Assembly: GCA_012798865.1 (NCBI GenBank)
Contig: JAAZMK010000162.1
Coordinates: forward strand, 1 to 33,280
DNA length: 33,280 nt
Direction of reading: 5' to 3'
Source: Clostridiaceae bacterium
GTDB taxonomy: Bacteria; Bacillota; Clostridia; Saccharofermentanales; DTU023
The notes under the pieces: model-generated
What the model was told of the DNA's origin: nothing
Databases searched by the model: none
What the model saw: only the letters and a program-made list of their open reading frames with translations
Made by a program: the position numbers and the translations under genes
Shown: positions 19,679 through 29,293 of the stretch, one piece after another
How positions within the stretch are numbered: position 1 is the first letter of the stretch
Layout of the letters: each line of letters begins with the position of its first letter

Positions 19679-20482
19679 ATGATTGATCAAGCATACTATG
19701 AGTCTAAAAATCCCGTCGTTATCGTTACAGGGGCTTCGTCCGGTCTGGGCTTGGCATTTGTGCGCTTGCTCGACGAGACACTTCCCGAGGAAATATCATT
19801 CTGGCTCATCGCGAGAGATGAGGAGAAATTGCGACGGTTGGCGGAGGGTTTGCAACATGCGACGCGATGCTTCGCGCTCGATCTGAAGGAAGAATACTCC
19901 TTTGCCGTCATTGAAGACGCATTGCGTTCGGATGGTGTGACGGTTCAGCTCCTTGTCAACAACGCGGGGGAGGGGATGCCGGGACATTTTGAAACACACA
20001 GTGTTGCCTGTCATCGGTCGCTCTGCGCTCTCAATGTGAGCGCTCAAGTTACTCTCACATCGATTGTTCTTCCATATATGGAGGAGGGGAGCGCCGTCAT
20101 CTTTACGTCGTCCGTTGCCGCATTCCTGCCTCAACCCGGATTCGCGACGTATGCGGCTTCAAAAGCGTTCATTCTCTCGTTTGGTCGCGCGCTCGCCGAA
20201 GAGTTGCGCCCTCGTCACATCGGCGTAACGGTGACATGTCCAAATCCGATGTTGACCGAGTTCTTCACGTCGGAGGAGAGGGAGAAACTTCTCTCTTCTT
20301 ATAAGCGATTTTCCATTGAGGATCCCGTCCTCGTCGCGAAGAAAACGATCGCAGCAGTACGAAAACGAAAAGTAGTCGTCGTTACATCGCTGTTGGGGCG
20401 ACTCGTTCGCCTGTTTTCGAAAGTCGTACCTCAACATTGGATTATTCGCTTTGTCGCTAAGGCGGCAAAGGAAAAGCCTTGA
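19679..20482 (+). CDS. SDR family NAD(P)-dependent oxidoreductase
   Basis: VVIVTGASSGLGLAFV (TGxxxGxG), LVNNAGEG (NNAG), YAASKAF (YxxxK); ORF track starts at 19655 but ATG 19679 is likelier. Confidence 0.92.
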   Translation: MIDQAYYESKNPVVIVTGASSGLGLAFVRLLDETLPEEISFWLIARDEEKLRRLAEGLQHATRCFALDLKEEYSFAVIEDALRSDGVTVQLLVNNAGEGMPGHFETHSVACHRSLCALNVSAQVTLTSIVLPYMEEGSAVIFTSSVAAFLPQPGFATYAASKAFILSFGRALAEELRPRHIGVTVTCPNPMLTEFFTSEEREKLLSSYKRFSIEDPVLVAKKTIAAVRKRKVVVVTSLLGRLVRLFSKVVPQHWIIRFVAKAAKEKP

Positions 20483-20506
20483 TACGCAGGTGTGCATCAA
20501 GGCTTT
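20473..20506. terminator. convergent (bidirectional) hairpin terminator
   Basis: AAAGCCTTGAT-acgcaggtgtgc-ATCAAGGCTTT perfect 11-bp inverted repeat between convergent genes. Confidence 0.65.
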
Positions 20507-20534
20507 ACATTTCGGGTAAATTGAATCGTTAAAG

Positions 20535-21401
20535 TTATTTGCCGCTCTTGATTCTGATGTAGACGAGCTTGACGTTCGGATTTCCCGTGTCCCTCATTTC
20601 GACATCGTAGCGACCGATCGATTGGATCAGTGTCGTCAGCTTGTCGTAGCCATAGTTGCGTGAGTCGAACGAGGGTTGTTTCTTGACGATCAGGTTGCCG
20701 ACTTCGGCAAGGAATGCCCAACCGTTCTCGTCTTCTACATCTCGGATGGATGAGGAGATGAGCTGAATCAGTTTTTTGTCGACTTTCTGAATGCTTTTAT
20801 CTGTCTTTTTCTGATCGCGGTCAGTTGATTTGCGATCGTTCAACTTTCGCCCCGATTCTTTTTTATCTACATCGCGACGTATCGTGCTCGTAAGACGCCC
20901 TGTCTGCCTAACCTCTTTATCCACCTCGATATCTTCCTCACCATGTTGATCGATGATCTCTAAGTAGATGAAGCGGTCGCATGCGGCAATAAAAGCGTTC
21001 GGTGTCTTCATTTCCCCGAGTCCGTACACGATTTTCCCCGATTCGCGAAGTCGCGTGGCGAGCTTCGTAAAGTCACTGTCGCTCGACACGAGAACGAAGC
21101 CGTCAACTTTATCGGCATAGAGAATATCCATCGCGTCGATGATCATGGCGGAGTCGGTGGCGTTTCTTCCCGTCGTATAGCTGAATTGTTGGATGGGGCT
21201 GATGGCGTAATCGAGGAGTTGATTTTTCCACTGTGCCAAATTAGGTTTCGTGAAGTCTCCGTAGATGCGCTTGATCGTCGGTGTGCCATAGCGGGCTATC
21301 TCTTCCATCATGCCGCGTACGTTGTGAGGCGGCACGTTATCGGCATCGATCAGAACAGCTAGTCTGACATCGCTGATTTTCTGCTGATTCGTAGTTGCCA
21401 T
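20535..21401 (-). CDS. NYN-domain (LabA/DUF88-like) predicted nuclease with C-terminal OST-HTH/LOTUS-like domain
   Basis: VRLAVLIDADNVPPHNVRGMMEEIARYG, DSAMIIDAMDILYADKVDGFVLVSSDSDFTKLATRLRESGK; C-terminal GWAFLAEVGNLIVKKQPSFDSRNYGYDKLTTLIQSI. Confidence 0.9.
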   Translation of the reverse strand: MATTNQQKISDVRLAVLIDADNVPPHNVRGMMEEIARYGTPTIKRIYGDFTKPNLAQWKNQLLDYAISPIQQFSYTTGRNATDSAMIIDAMDILYADKVDGFVLVSSDSDFTKLATRLRESGKIVYGLGEMKTPNAFIAACDRFIYLEIIDQHGEEDIEVDKEVRQTGRLTSTIRRDVDKKESGRKLNDRKSTDRDQKKTDKSIQKVDKKLIQLISSSIRDVEDENGWAFLAEVGNLIVKKQPSFDSRNYGYDKLTTLIQSIGRYDVEMRDTGNPNVKLVYIRIKSGK

Positions 21402-21610
21402 ATTAAATAATCGTTAAACCTTTCTGAAGTGGGACGTGCAAAAACGCACGAATGATTCGTATTTATATGTTACCATATGTGCTACGTTGCGTAGTGACGC
21501 TGTTTTTGCTAACATAAAATATCGCTTCACGAAGGATCCATCTATTCTTTCGACTCTTTTGAAGCCAATGAGTATCTATATACGTGATGGATGGCTGGAG
21601 GTATGTCTGA

Positions 21611-23014
21611 TTGGACGGCAGTAGCTGTACCGACCCTCTATTGAGGGTTATCTTAACTGAACATGTGAGCGCGGGAACCGTTCGCGGTTCGCTTTTGTTC
21701 GATTTTATCCTGATATTCTTTCTCATTTTGGTCAACGGTTTTTTTGCTGCTGCAGAAATGGCCGTTGTTACGCAGAACGATAACAAAATTCGCCAGATGG
21801 CAGATTCCGGTCATGCGGCTGCGAAGCGTCTGCTTCGCTTCGTCGACAATAAAAGCCGCTTTCTTTCTACGATTCAAGTGGCGATTACGTTGGCAGGCTT
21901 TCTGTCGAGCGCTTTTGCGGCTGATAAGCTTGCCATCAGGCTATATGTTTTCGTTGATCCGGGTTTGGTATATCCTTCGCTACGGACTTTGATGGTCGTA
22001 CTGATGACGATCGTTTTGTCTTACTTTACGCTTGTGTTTGGTGAGCTCGTACCGAAAAGACTGGCGATGCGCCGACCGGAGCAGTTCGCGATGATGGTGT
22101 CGGGTATTCTGAGATTTTTTGATTTTGTCTTTCGACCGTTCACGAAACTTCTCGAGTGGTCGACGAACCTTGTGTTGCGCATGCTCGGCATAGACCCCGA
22201 TGAGGCATCGTCGCGTGTTACGGAGGAGGAGATTCGTATTCTCGTCGAAGCGGGTGCGGGATGTGGCGATCTGCAGGAGTCGGAAGCCGACCTGATCAAG
22301 AATATATTCGCATTTGATGACAAATACGTCTCGGAGATCATGACGCCGCGCGTCTCGATTACGAGCGTGCCATTGAATTCAACGTATGAAGAAGCCGTCG
22401 AGATCGTCGCGCATGCGAGCTACTCGCGCTTTCCCGTTTACGACGAGGACATCGACGACATCGTCGGCATCCTGATCGTCAAGGATTTGCTCCGCGTCCC
22501 GAAGTCCAAGCGCGGCGCTGATTTCAAACTCGAGAGCATTCTGCGCCCTGCCTTTTTCGTTCCTGAGGTGAAGAAAGTGGATGTTCTCTTCCGCGAGATG
22601 AAACAGCAACACACGACGCTCGCCGTCGTCGTCGATGAGTATGGCGGGACGGAGGGCATCGTCACGATGGAAGACTTGCTTGAAGAGATCGTCGGAGAGA
22701 TCGAAGACGAGTACGACGCGCCGGTGACGAGTGTCGTTGTCAATGCCGACGGTTCCTACGTCTTCAGCGGTTTGTTGACGCCCGCCGAAGCGGGACGTTA
22801 TGTCCCCGAGCTCGATGAGCTGAAAGAGGACGATGACTTTGACACAATCGCCGGATTCGTTCTCTCGCTTCTCGGTTACATCCCTGAGAAGGGCACTCAA
22901 CCTGAGGCGACTTTTAAACACCTTAAATTTACGGTGCTTGAGATGGATGATCGAAGAATATCACGTATTCGTCTTGAGGTATTGCCTGATAAAGTCTCGG
23001 AAGATGAGGAGTAG
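21611..23014 (+). CDS. hemolysin-family/CNNM-type transporter (DUF21, CBS pair, CorC_HlyC)
   Basis: 467 aa; [21 protein letters not shown]-type TM domain, [58 protein letters not shown]; the exact start is uncertain. Confidence 0.92.
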   Translation: MDGSSCTDPLLRVILTEHVSAGTVRGSLLFDFILIFFLILVNGFFAAAEMAVVTQNDNKIRQMADSGHAAAKRLLRFVDNKSRFLSTIQVAITLAGFLSSAFAADKLAIRLYVFVDPGLVYPSLRTLMVVLMTIVLSYFTLVFGELVPKRLAMRRPEQFAMMVSGILRFFDFVFRPFTKLLEWSTNLVLRMLGIDPDEASSRVTEEEIRILVEAGAGCGDLQESEADLIKNIFAFDDKYVSEIMTPRVSITSVPLNSTYEEAVEIVAHASYSRFPVYDEDIDDIVGILIVKDLLRVPKSKRGADFKLESILRPAFFVPEVKKVDVLFREMKQQHTTLAVVVDEYGGTEGIVTMEDLLEEIVGEIEDEYDAPVTSVVVNADGSYVFSGLLTPAEAGRYVPELDELKEDDDFDTIAGFVLSLLGYIPEKGTQPEATFKHLKFTVLEMDDRRISRIRLEVLPDKVSEDEE

Positions 23015-23139
23015 GCTGTTGCTCTTCGCGAACGCCCATTTCGCATGGCGGAATGACGCGCGAACTCAGAGACGACCACTAGGAGTACAATGATTATACG
23101 TTTTTTTGCACACTACATTTTTCTTGCTGAGGAATTATT

Positions 23140-25980
23140 ATGAAAAAGAATACTGTCGTTGAGATCGAGACAACGTCTGAATGTCTGATGACCGGCGAGG
23201 AGGCGTCAATTCAATCGATTGAGTGCGTCGTCGAGTCACTTGGGACGGATACGGCGTCGGGGATTACCGAGTGGGAAGCCGATATACGGCTTGAACGCTT
23301 CGGTCGCAACGAGTTGGAGGATGAGAAAAGCGCTCCATTCATAGTCAAGCTGCTTAATCAGTTCAAGGATTTTCTTATACTGATTTTGATTGTTGCTGCC
23401 GTCATTTCCGCCGCGCTGGGAGAGATATTCGATGCTTGCATCATTTTGGCGATTGTTGTCATCAATGCGTTCCTTGGCGCGATTCAGGAAAACCGGGCGG
23501 AGAAGGCGCTCGAAGCCCTAAAAAAGATGTCTGCGCCTTTCGCACGTGTCAAGCGAGGAGGTGAGATACGCGAGGTGCCGGCTGCCGAGCTTGTACCGGG
23601 AGATCTCGTCGAACTTGTCGCGGGCGACGTCGTGCCCGCCGACTTGAGGCTTGTCTTATCTGCCAACTTACAGGCGAATGAATCGGCATTGACGGGTGAA
23701 TCAGTCCCGGTGCACAAAGACGCCGCGGCTCGGTACGAAGAAGTTCCCGGTATCGGCGATCGCCTCAATATGGTGTACAGCGGGACGGAGATTACATACG
23801 GTCGAGGTGAGGGTGTCGTCGTGTCGACGGCTTCCAAGACTGAGATCGGAAAGATTGCCGATCGCCTAAGGAGTATTGAGACGGAAGCGACGCCTTTACA
23901 AGAGAATTTGAATCGCCTCGGCAAGATTCTCGGTATTCTCTTTCTCGTTATCTGCGCCATTATTTTCGCGGTCGGACTCTTGCAGGGCGGTAAGCCGTTG
24001 GCGCTCTTCATGACAGCGATCAGTTTGGCCGTCGCGGCGATACCCGAAGGACTGCCCGCCGTCGTGACAATCCTGCTTGCGCTCGGTATGAACAGAATGG
24101 CGAAGGAAAATGCAATCGTGAAACGTTTGCTTGCCGTCGAGACGCTCGGTTGTGTTGATACGATCTGCTCCGACAAGACGGGGACGCTCACGCAGAATGA
24201 GATGACGGTGACTCGCCTTTACGTGGGCGATGAGCAATATACAGTCTCAGGTGTCGGGTATGCACCAACAGGCGTTATTACGCGAGATAACACGTCTGAG
24301 ACGCGTGACGCGGTATTGTCCGATGTTTTGAAGCGTGTCCTTGAAATAGGGGTGCTCTGTAGCGATGCCGTCCTGACGACGAATGAAGAGGGTTATGTTG
24401 CCATGATCGGAGACCCGACCGAGGGTGCGATGCTGACCGTTGCGGAAAAGGGCGGCGTTTCGGTTTCGGAGCTTCGAGAATCGCGTCCCGTAATCTGGGA
24501 GCTCCCTTTCGATTCCGAACGCAAGATGATGACAGTCGGTTGCCTTATGGAAGACAGTGTTCCGTACTCTCTTACGAAAGGCGCGCCGGACCGTATACTT
24601 GATCGCTGTGATCGCGAGCTGACGGAAGAGGGGGTCGTCCCTCTGAACGACGATAGACGAGAGGTCATCCTCTCTCAGAATATAATTTTCGCCAAGCAGG
24701 CGCTTCGCGTACTAGGCTTCGCTTATCGCACGCATGACGACGAGTCATTCGAGGGAGCGGAATCGTGCATGGTCTTCGCAGGATTGATGGGAATGATCGA
24801 CCCGGCGAGACCTGAAGCGCGCGACGCCATCGCTGTATGTCACAACGCGGGAATCTCCGTCGTCATGATTACGGGTGACCATCATGAGACGGCTGCCGCG
24901 ATTGCCGACGATTTGCTTCTGCGTAAAGAAGATGATCTCGTCCTTTCCGGAAAAGAACTTGAAGTGATGTCAGACGATGAGCTGACGGAGGCTGCCAAAT
25001 CGGCGACCGTCTATGCACGCGTTTCGCCCGAACATAAAGTTCGCATTGTTGAGGCGCTGAAACGATCTGATCGTATCGTCTCGATGACGGGGGACGGCGT
25101 CAATGACGCACCGGCGTTGAAACGCGCCGACATCGGTGTCGCGATGGGTATCACGGGTACTGAAGTCGCCAAAGGCGCCGCAGATATGATCCTGACCGAC
25201 GACAATTTCGGCACGATCGTCAATGCAGTCGAGGAAGGTCGCGTCATTTATTCAAATATTCGCAAGGTGGTCAATTTCCTTCTCTCCTGTAACGTCGGCG
25301 AGATACTCGTTATCTTCATTACGACCATGATCATGGGTCCTGCCTTTGCGCCCTTGTTGCCGGTGCAACTCTTATGGCTGAACTTAGTGACGGACAGCTT
25401 CCCTGCGCTTGCGCTCGGTCGCGAACGTGCGGAGGAGGGCATCATGTTGCAGCCTCCGCGCAGAAAGAGCGATAAGATTCTCGACAAGAATATGGCATGG
25501 TCAATAGCTGTTCAGTCGATCGCATTATTTGTAACCGTGTTTGCCGCGTTTAACATCGGGCGCTTCCTCTATCCCGACAATCTCGTTATCAATGGCGAGA
25601 TTGCGCTTGATCGTACTGTCTCGATGTTTTCGTTCATTCCGTTGGCGGACACGGCTCCATCCTGGGGAGCGAGGACGTTCGCTTTTATCAGTTTAACGCT
25701 CGCGGAGATTTTGCGCGTCTTTTCAAGCCGCTCCGAAACGGTGTCAGTGTTTAAGCAGGGATTCTTCTCGAATGCGACGCTCAACAAAGCCTCGTTGCTG
25801 TCATTAGGCTTGACGCTTCTTGTCGTGTATATTCCGTTCATCGATGTGTACTTCAAGACAATACCGTTGAGTTTACGAGATTGGGCGATTTTGATCGCTT
25901 TGATACTTATCCCGTTCTTTGCGGGAGAGTTGTTCAAGCTTATGTATCATCGATGCGATAGGAGAGTTTACAGGAAATAA
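23140..25980 (+). CDS. Ca2+-type (P2A, SERCA-like) cation-transporting P-type ATPase
   Basis: 946 aa; ALTGESVPV, IPEGLPAVVTI, CSDKTGTLTQNEMTV, MTGDGVNDAPALKRADIGVAMG. Confidence 0.96.
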   Translation: MKKNTVVEIETTSECLMTGEEASIQSIECVVESLGTDTASGITEWEADIRLERFGRNELEDEKSAPFIVKLLNQFKDFLILILIVAAVISAALGEIFDACIILAIVVINAFLGAIQENRAEKALEALKKMSAPFARVKRGGEIREVPAAELVPGDLVELVAGDVVPADLRLVLSANLQANESALTGESVPVHKDAAARYEEVPGIGDRLNMVYSGTEITYGRGEGVVVSTASKTEIGKIADRLRSIETEATPLQENLNRLGKILGILFLVICAIIFAVGLLQGGKPLALFMTAISLAVAAIPEGLPAVVTILLALGMNRMAKENAIVKRLLAVETLGCVDTICSDKTGTLTQNEMTVTRLYVGDEQYTVSGVGYAPTGVITRDNTSETRDAVLSDVLKRVLEIGVLCSDAVLTTNEEGYVAMIGDPTEGAMLTVAEKGGVSVSELRESRPVIWELPFDSERKMMTVGCLMEDSVPYSLTKGAPDRILDRCDRELTEEGVVPLNDDRREVILSQNIIFAKQALRVLGFAYRTHDDESFEGAESCMVFAGLMGMIDPARPEARDAIAVCHNAGISVVMITGDHHETAAAIADDLLLRKEDDLVLSGKELEVMSDDELTEAAKSATVYARVSPEHKVRIVEALKRSDRIVSMTGDGVNDAPALKRADIGVAMGITGTEVAKGAADMILTDDNFGTIVNAVEEGRVIYSNIRKVVNFLLSCNVGEILVIFITTMIMGPAFAPLLPVQLLWLNLVTDSFPALALGRERAEEGIMLQPPRRKSDKILDKNMAWSIAVQSIALFVTVFAAFNIGRFLYPDNLVINGEIALDRTVSMFSFIPLADTAPSWGARTFAFISLTLAEILRVFSSRSETVSVFKQGFFSNATLNKASLLSLGLTLLVVYIPFIDVYFKTIPLSLRDWAILIALILIPFFAGELFKLMYHRCDRRVYRK

Positions 25981-26084
25981 TTGTCGGTGAAGAAAGGTTG
26001 TTTGTTATAGTTAACATTAATCTCGTCATTGTGGGATAATACTGCGTATGAGATCTTAACAGGATTTATCGTAAAGGAGGTAGT

Positions 26085-26765
26085 GTGATGATTGGGGTGA
26101 TGACATATAATGTCCCGCACCGTAAAACATATGATGTGCTATGTAGGTTGAAAGCTGGAGGATACCAAGAAGTAGTAGTAATATCCTCTCCGTTTCATTA
26201 TCAGAAAAAATTTACTTCTCTTATTGAGCATCGTCCTAAAACTTCCAATCAGATTCCAATTGACACGCTGTGTAGTAATTTTGGATATCAACTTTTTGAA
26301 ACTTTCGAATCGAGTCCTCTGCAAAGTAACGATATTGTTTTACTCTGTGGGGCTGGAATTATTGATAAAGAGACGCGGGAACGATTTCGCTTCATTAATT
26401 CTCATCCGGGATATTTGCCCAATGTGCGAGGTTTGGATGCTCTAAAATGGGCAATTTATGGTGGAGAGCCAATTGGCGTGACCACCCATCAATTAGGCGA
26501 TGAGGTGGATTCTGGACTATTAATCGAAAGAGTTTTACTTGATATCTACCAGAATGACACATTTCATGCTGTAGCACAAAGACAATATGAAATGGAAGTA
26601 GAGATGCTTGTAACAGCCATTGAAAAAATAGACGATGCAAGTGAATACATAAAATCGGACGGGTTTCCTCTGCATAAAAGAATGAGTCGCAGTTATGAGT
26701 TGCAACTGTTCGAAAAGTTTGAAGCAATTATCAAAAATATCTCTATTGTTTCAGACAAGAAATAA
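26085..26765 (+). CDS. formyltransferase-family protein (Formyl_trans_N-like)
   Basis: 226 aa; INSHPGYLPNVRGLDALKWAIYGGEPIGVTTHQLGDEVDSGLLI retains the N-x-H...D triad; SD aaaggagg. Confidence 0.85.
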   Translation: MMIGVMTYNVPHRKTYDVLCRLKAGGYQEVVVISSPFHYQKKFTSLIEHRPKTSNQIPIDTLCSNFGYQLFETFESSPLQSNDIVLLCGAGIIDKETRERFRFINSHPGYLPNVRGLDALKWAIYGGEPIGVTTHQLGDEVDSGLLIERVLLDIYQNDTFHAVAQRQYEMEVEMLVTAIEKIDDASEYIKSDGFPLHKRMSRSYELQLFEKFEAIIKNISIVSDKK

Positions 26766-26873
26766 TATTACTCTTTATTGGCTGAGCGTATACCATAACA
26801 TACTATCGCACATACCATCGCTGACCATCGCATCTGACGCATCTGTCCATCGCGGAAAAAGGAGTCAAAGAGC

Positions 26874-26903
26874 TTGACGAGAATGAATACCTTCGCTTAT
26901 ACT
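26874..26903 (+). promoter_or_regulatory. putative sigma-A promoter for the infC operon
   Basis: TTGACG - 18 nt - TATACT. Confidence 0.55.
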
Positions 26904-26976
26904 TGCTAACGATTAAGTAGAAGTTCCGCTTCTCACCTCCAGCTAGCGCGAAGAGGTCCAGAAACCAAACGATATT

Positions 26977-27015
26977 AAAAGTGGTTTTGTTAGGCGGAAC
27001 AAGACCGCTTTTTTT
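26977..27015 (+). terminator. infC leader attenuator (intrinsic terminator; L20-leader-like candidate)
   Basis: AAAAGTGGTTTTGTT-aggcgg-AACAAGACCGCTTTT, about 15-bp stem with two G-U wobbles, ending in a 7-T run, immediately upstream of the infC SD AAGGAGG (27025-27031). Confidence 0.75.
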
Positions 27016-27037
27016 GTGGTCAAAAAGGAGGTTCGAT

Positions 27038-27559
27038 ATCAGATACGAAAATAGGGCGCACCGGATTAACGAGGAAATACATTTTCCGCGTGTCAGGTTG
27101 GTTGATGAAGAGGGAAACATGGTAGGCATCGTGCCGATTGAAGACGCACAGCAGAAAGCATACGATGCCAACCTTGACTTGGTGCTCGTTTCACCCTCGC
27201 CGGACAATCCCGTCTGCAAGATTATGGATTACGGCAAGTTCACATTCGAGCAAGATAAGAGGAAACGCGAGGCGCGGCGAAATCAGAAGATCGTCAAAGT
27301 CAAGGAAGTTCAGTTGAAGTTGACGACGGAGAAACATGATTTCGATGTGCGAGTGAGAAACGCCAAACGCTTTCTCGAGGCGGGTGACCGAGTCAAAGTT
27401 GTTATTCGTTTCCGTGGCAGGGAAATGACCCACATGGAACAGGGATACGACGTGATGGAAGAATTTGCGGAAGCTGTCGCGGATGTCGGTGTCATCGATC
27501 GAGCTGCAAGTGCGGAAGGCCGTCACATGATTATGTTTCTCGCACCGCTCAAAGATTAA
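27038..27559 (+). CDS. infC: translation initiation factor IF-3
   Basis: RINEEIHFPRVRLVDEEGNMVGIVPIEDAQ...DYGKFTFEQDKRKREARRNQK; probable ATC start at 27038 behind AAGGAGG (the ORF track extends to 26981). Confidence 0.93.
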   Translation: MRYENRAHRINEEIHFPRVRLVDEEGNMVGIVPIEDAQQKAYDANLDLVLVSPSPDNPVCKIMDYGKFTFEQDKRKREARRNQKIVKVKEVQLKLTTEKHDFDVRVRNAKRFLEAGDRVKVVIRFRGREMTHMEQGYDVMEEFAEAVADVGVIDRAASAEGRHMIMFLAPLKD

Positions 27560-27749
27560 TAGTACTCGACACACATCAAGAGCGGCGTATTGATTGTACC
27601 GTATTGAACCGGCGCGAGCGAGCGGTCATTGTATCGCGTTTTCGTTCGACCGTATGAGATAGAATGCCCGACGAGCATTTTTGCTTATGACTTGTCGAGC
27701 CGATCGAACAGTTGGAATGCACATTTTTTGAATGAAGGGAGGGCATCGC

Positions 27750-27947
27750 ATGCCTAAACAGAAATCACATAGCTCATCGAAGAAGCGGTTTAAGAGAACA
27801 GGGACTGGAAAGTACCTTCGTGCTCAAGCCTTTACGAGCCATATTTTGACAAAGAAATCGCCGAAGAGAAAACGTAATCTTCGCAAGACGACCCTTGCGT
27901 CCGCACAGGATGCTAAGAGGCTACGCAAGCTTCTGCCGTATAAGTAA
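27750..27947 (+). CDS. rpmI: 50S ribosomal protein L35
   Basis: [48 protein letters not shown] gggagg upstream of ATG 27750. Confidence 0.95.
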   Translation: MPKQKSHSSSKKRFKRTGTGKYLRAQAFTSHILTKKSPKRKRNLRKTTLASAQDAKRLRKLLPYK

Positions 27948-27980
27948 GCACTGATTTATAAGAGGAAAGGAGCAGGTAAA

Positions 27981-28340
27981 ATGTCCAGAGTTAGGAGAGG
28001 AACGGTGTTGCGCCGTCGCCATAAAAGAGTTTTAAAGCAGGCAAAGGGTTACTTCGGTCGCAAGAGTAAAAACTTCCGCGTAGCGAAACAGGCTGTCATG
28101 AAATCAGGTCAGTACGCTTACGAGCATCGCCGTCTGAAGAAGCGCGATTTTCGTCGTCTGTGGATCTCTCGCATTAACGCCGCCGCGCGCTTGAACGGCA
28201 TGAGCTACAGCCGTTTCATGCACGGGCTGAGTGTTGCCGGTGTCGGTCTCGACCGCAAAGTTCTCGCTGACCTTGCTGTCAATGACAAGGAAGGATTTGC
28301 CGAACTCGTCGAGATCTCTAAGAAAGCCCTCAGCGCGTGA
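27981..28340 (+). CDS. rplT: 50S ribosomal protein L20
   Basis: [70 protein letters not shown]. Confidence 0.98.
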   Translation: MSRVRRGTVLRRRHKRVLKQAKGYFGRKSKNFRVAKQAVMKSGQYAYEHRRLKKRDFRRLWISRINAAARLNGMSYSRFMHGLSVAGVGLDRKVLADLAVNDKEGFAELVEISKKALSA

Positions 28341-28367
28341 TGGATTGAGCGCTTGACTGTTAACGAG

Positions 28368-28395
28368 AAGGCGGTTGTCACCGCCTTTTCTTTTT
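28368..28395 (+). terminator. rho-independent terminator of infC-rpmI-rplT
   Basis: AAGGCGGT-tgtc-ACCGCCTT followed by TTCTTTTTC. Confidence 0.9.
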
Positions 28396-28456
28396 CATAA
28401 GAAAGGATCATCAAGTATCGCATAGGGTATTATGATCCTTGCAGGAGGTCGCTGCC

Positions 28457-29293
28457 ATGAGAATCATCGAATCTGCCGATAACCCTTTGTTCAAATCGTT
28501 TCTTCGATTGAAATTACCGCACCAACCGAAAAAGGAAAAGCTCGTCATCGTTGAGGGAACGCGCCATGTCGCCGATCTCATCGAAAATCAAATCAAGCTC
28601 GACCATCTTGTCTTCTCGAACGACGACCGCGGGAAGCATGCCTTGAACAATCTCGAAGGGGAGACGAGAATTAATTTGTCCGTTGTGTTGAATGATAAGG
28701 TCTGTTGGCTCGCACCCCATCTATTCGAACGCCTATCGGAGATGAAGACGCATCAGGGCGTCATCGCTATCGCACGTCCGCCGTCCTTGACACTTAAAGA
28801 GCTGTTCGATGCGCTGGAGCGGTCAACTGCTCGACTGCTTCTCTTGGAGGGTGTGCAAGATCCCGGCAATGTCGGTACGCTGATCAGGACGGCTGATGCG
28901 CTCGGTTTCGATGGCGTATTGCTGACCGATTCGTCGGCGACGATCTACAATCCCAAAACGGTTGCAGCCTCGATGGGATCGATCTTTTACATTCCTATCG
29001 TCGAGCTGCGAAGCGAGATCTGCCGGCTGGCGGACGATATGAAGCGACGGAGGTATGTCTTGGTAGCTTCCGACATCGAAGGCGACAACCTCGCTTCAGG
29101 GCGTCCTCAGGCTCCCAAGCTCGTCCTGATGATGGGCAACGAGGGGAAAGGCTTGTCTGAAGAGACCTTGGCGGTCGCCGATCTTTCGATCAGAATTCCT
29201 ATGAGAGGAAAGGCTGAATCATTAAATGTCGCTTCCGCCGGCGCGATTCTCATGTGGGAGATCGTCCGCGGAGAAAGCAAGTTGGGAGTCTGA
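28457..29293 (+). CDS. TrmH/SpoU-family RNA 2'-O-ribose methyltransferase
   Basis: LLLEGVQDPGNVGTLIRTADALGFDGVLL, LVLMMGNEGKGLSEETL, IRIPMRGKAESLNVASAGAILMWE; ATG 28457 behind GGAGG. Confidence 0.95.
   Translation: MRIIESADNPLFKSFLRLKLPHQPKKEKLVIVEGTRHVADLIENQIKLDHLVFSNDDRGKHALNNLEGETRINLSVVLNDKVCWLAPHLFERLSEMKTHQGVIAIARPPSLTLKELFDALERSTARLLLLEGVQDPGNVGTLIRTADALGFDGVLLTDSSATIYNPKTVAASMGSIFYIPIVELRSEICRLADDMKRRRYVLVASDIEGDNLASGRPQAPKLVLMMGNEGKGLSEETLAVADLSIRIPMRGKAESLNVASAGAILMWEIVRGESKLGV

Noticed and set aside
22379-22921. 180-aa ORF on the minus strand
   Set aside because: Antisense to the CNNM/CorC CDS; low-complexity, Asp/Arg/Val-rich product typical of shadow ORFs opposite GC3-rich genes.
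21611-23014. Calling the hemolysin-family protein a haemolysin/toxin
   Set aside because: The DUF21-CBS-CorC architecture points to CNNM/CorC-type ion transport; the hemolysin name is historical.
23484-24191. 235-aa ORF on the minus strand
   Set aside because: Antisense to the P-type ATPase; Ser/Thr/Pro-rich shadow-ORF composition with no recognisable motif.
26803-27219. 138-aa minus-strand ORF over the infC leader
   Set aside because: Overlaps the infC promoter, leader and 5' coding region in antisense; no motif or SD supports it.
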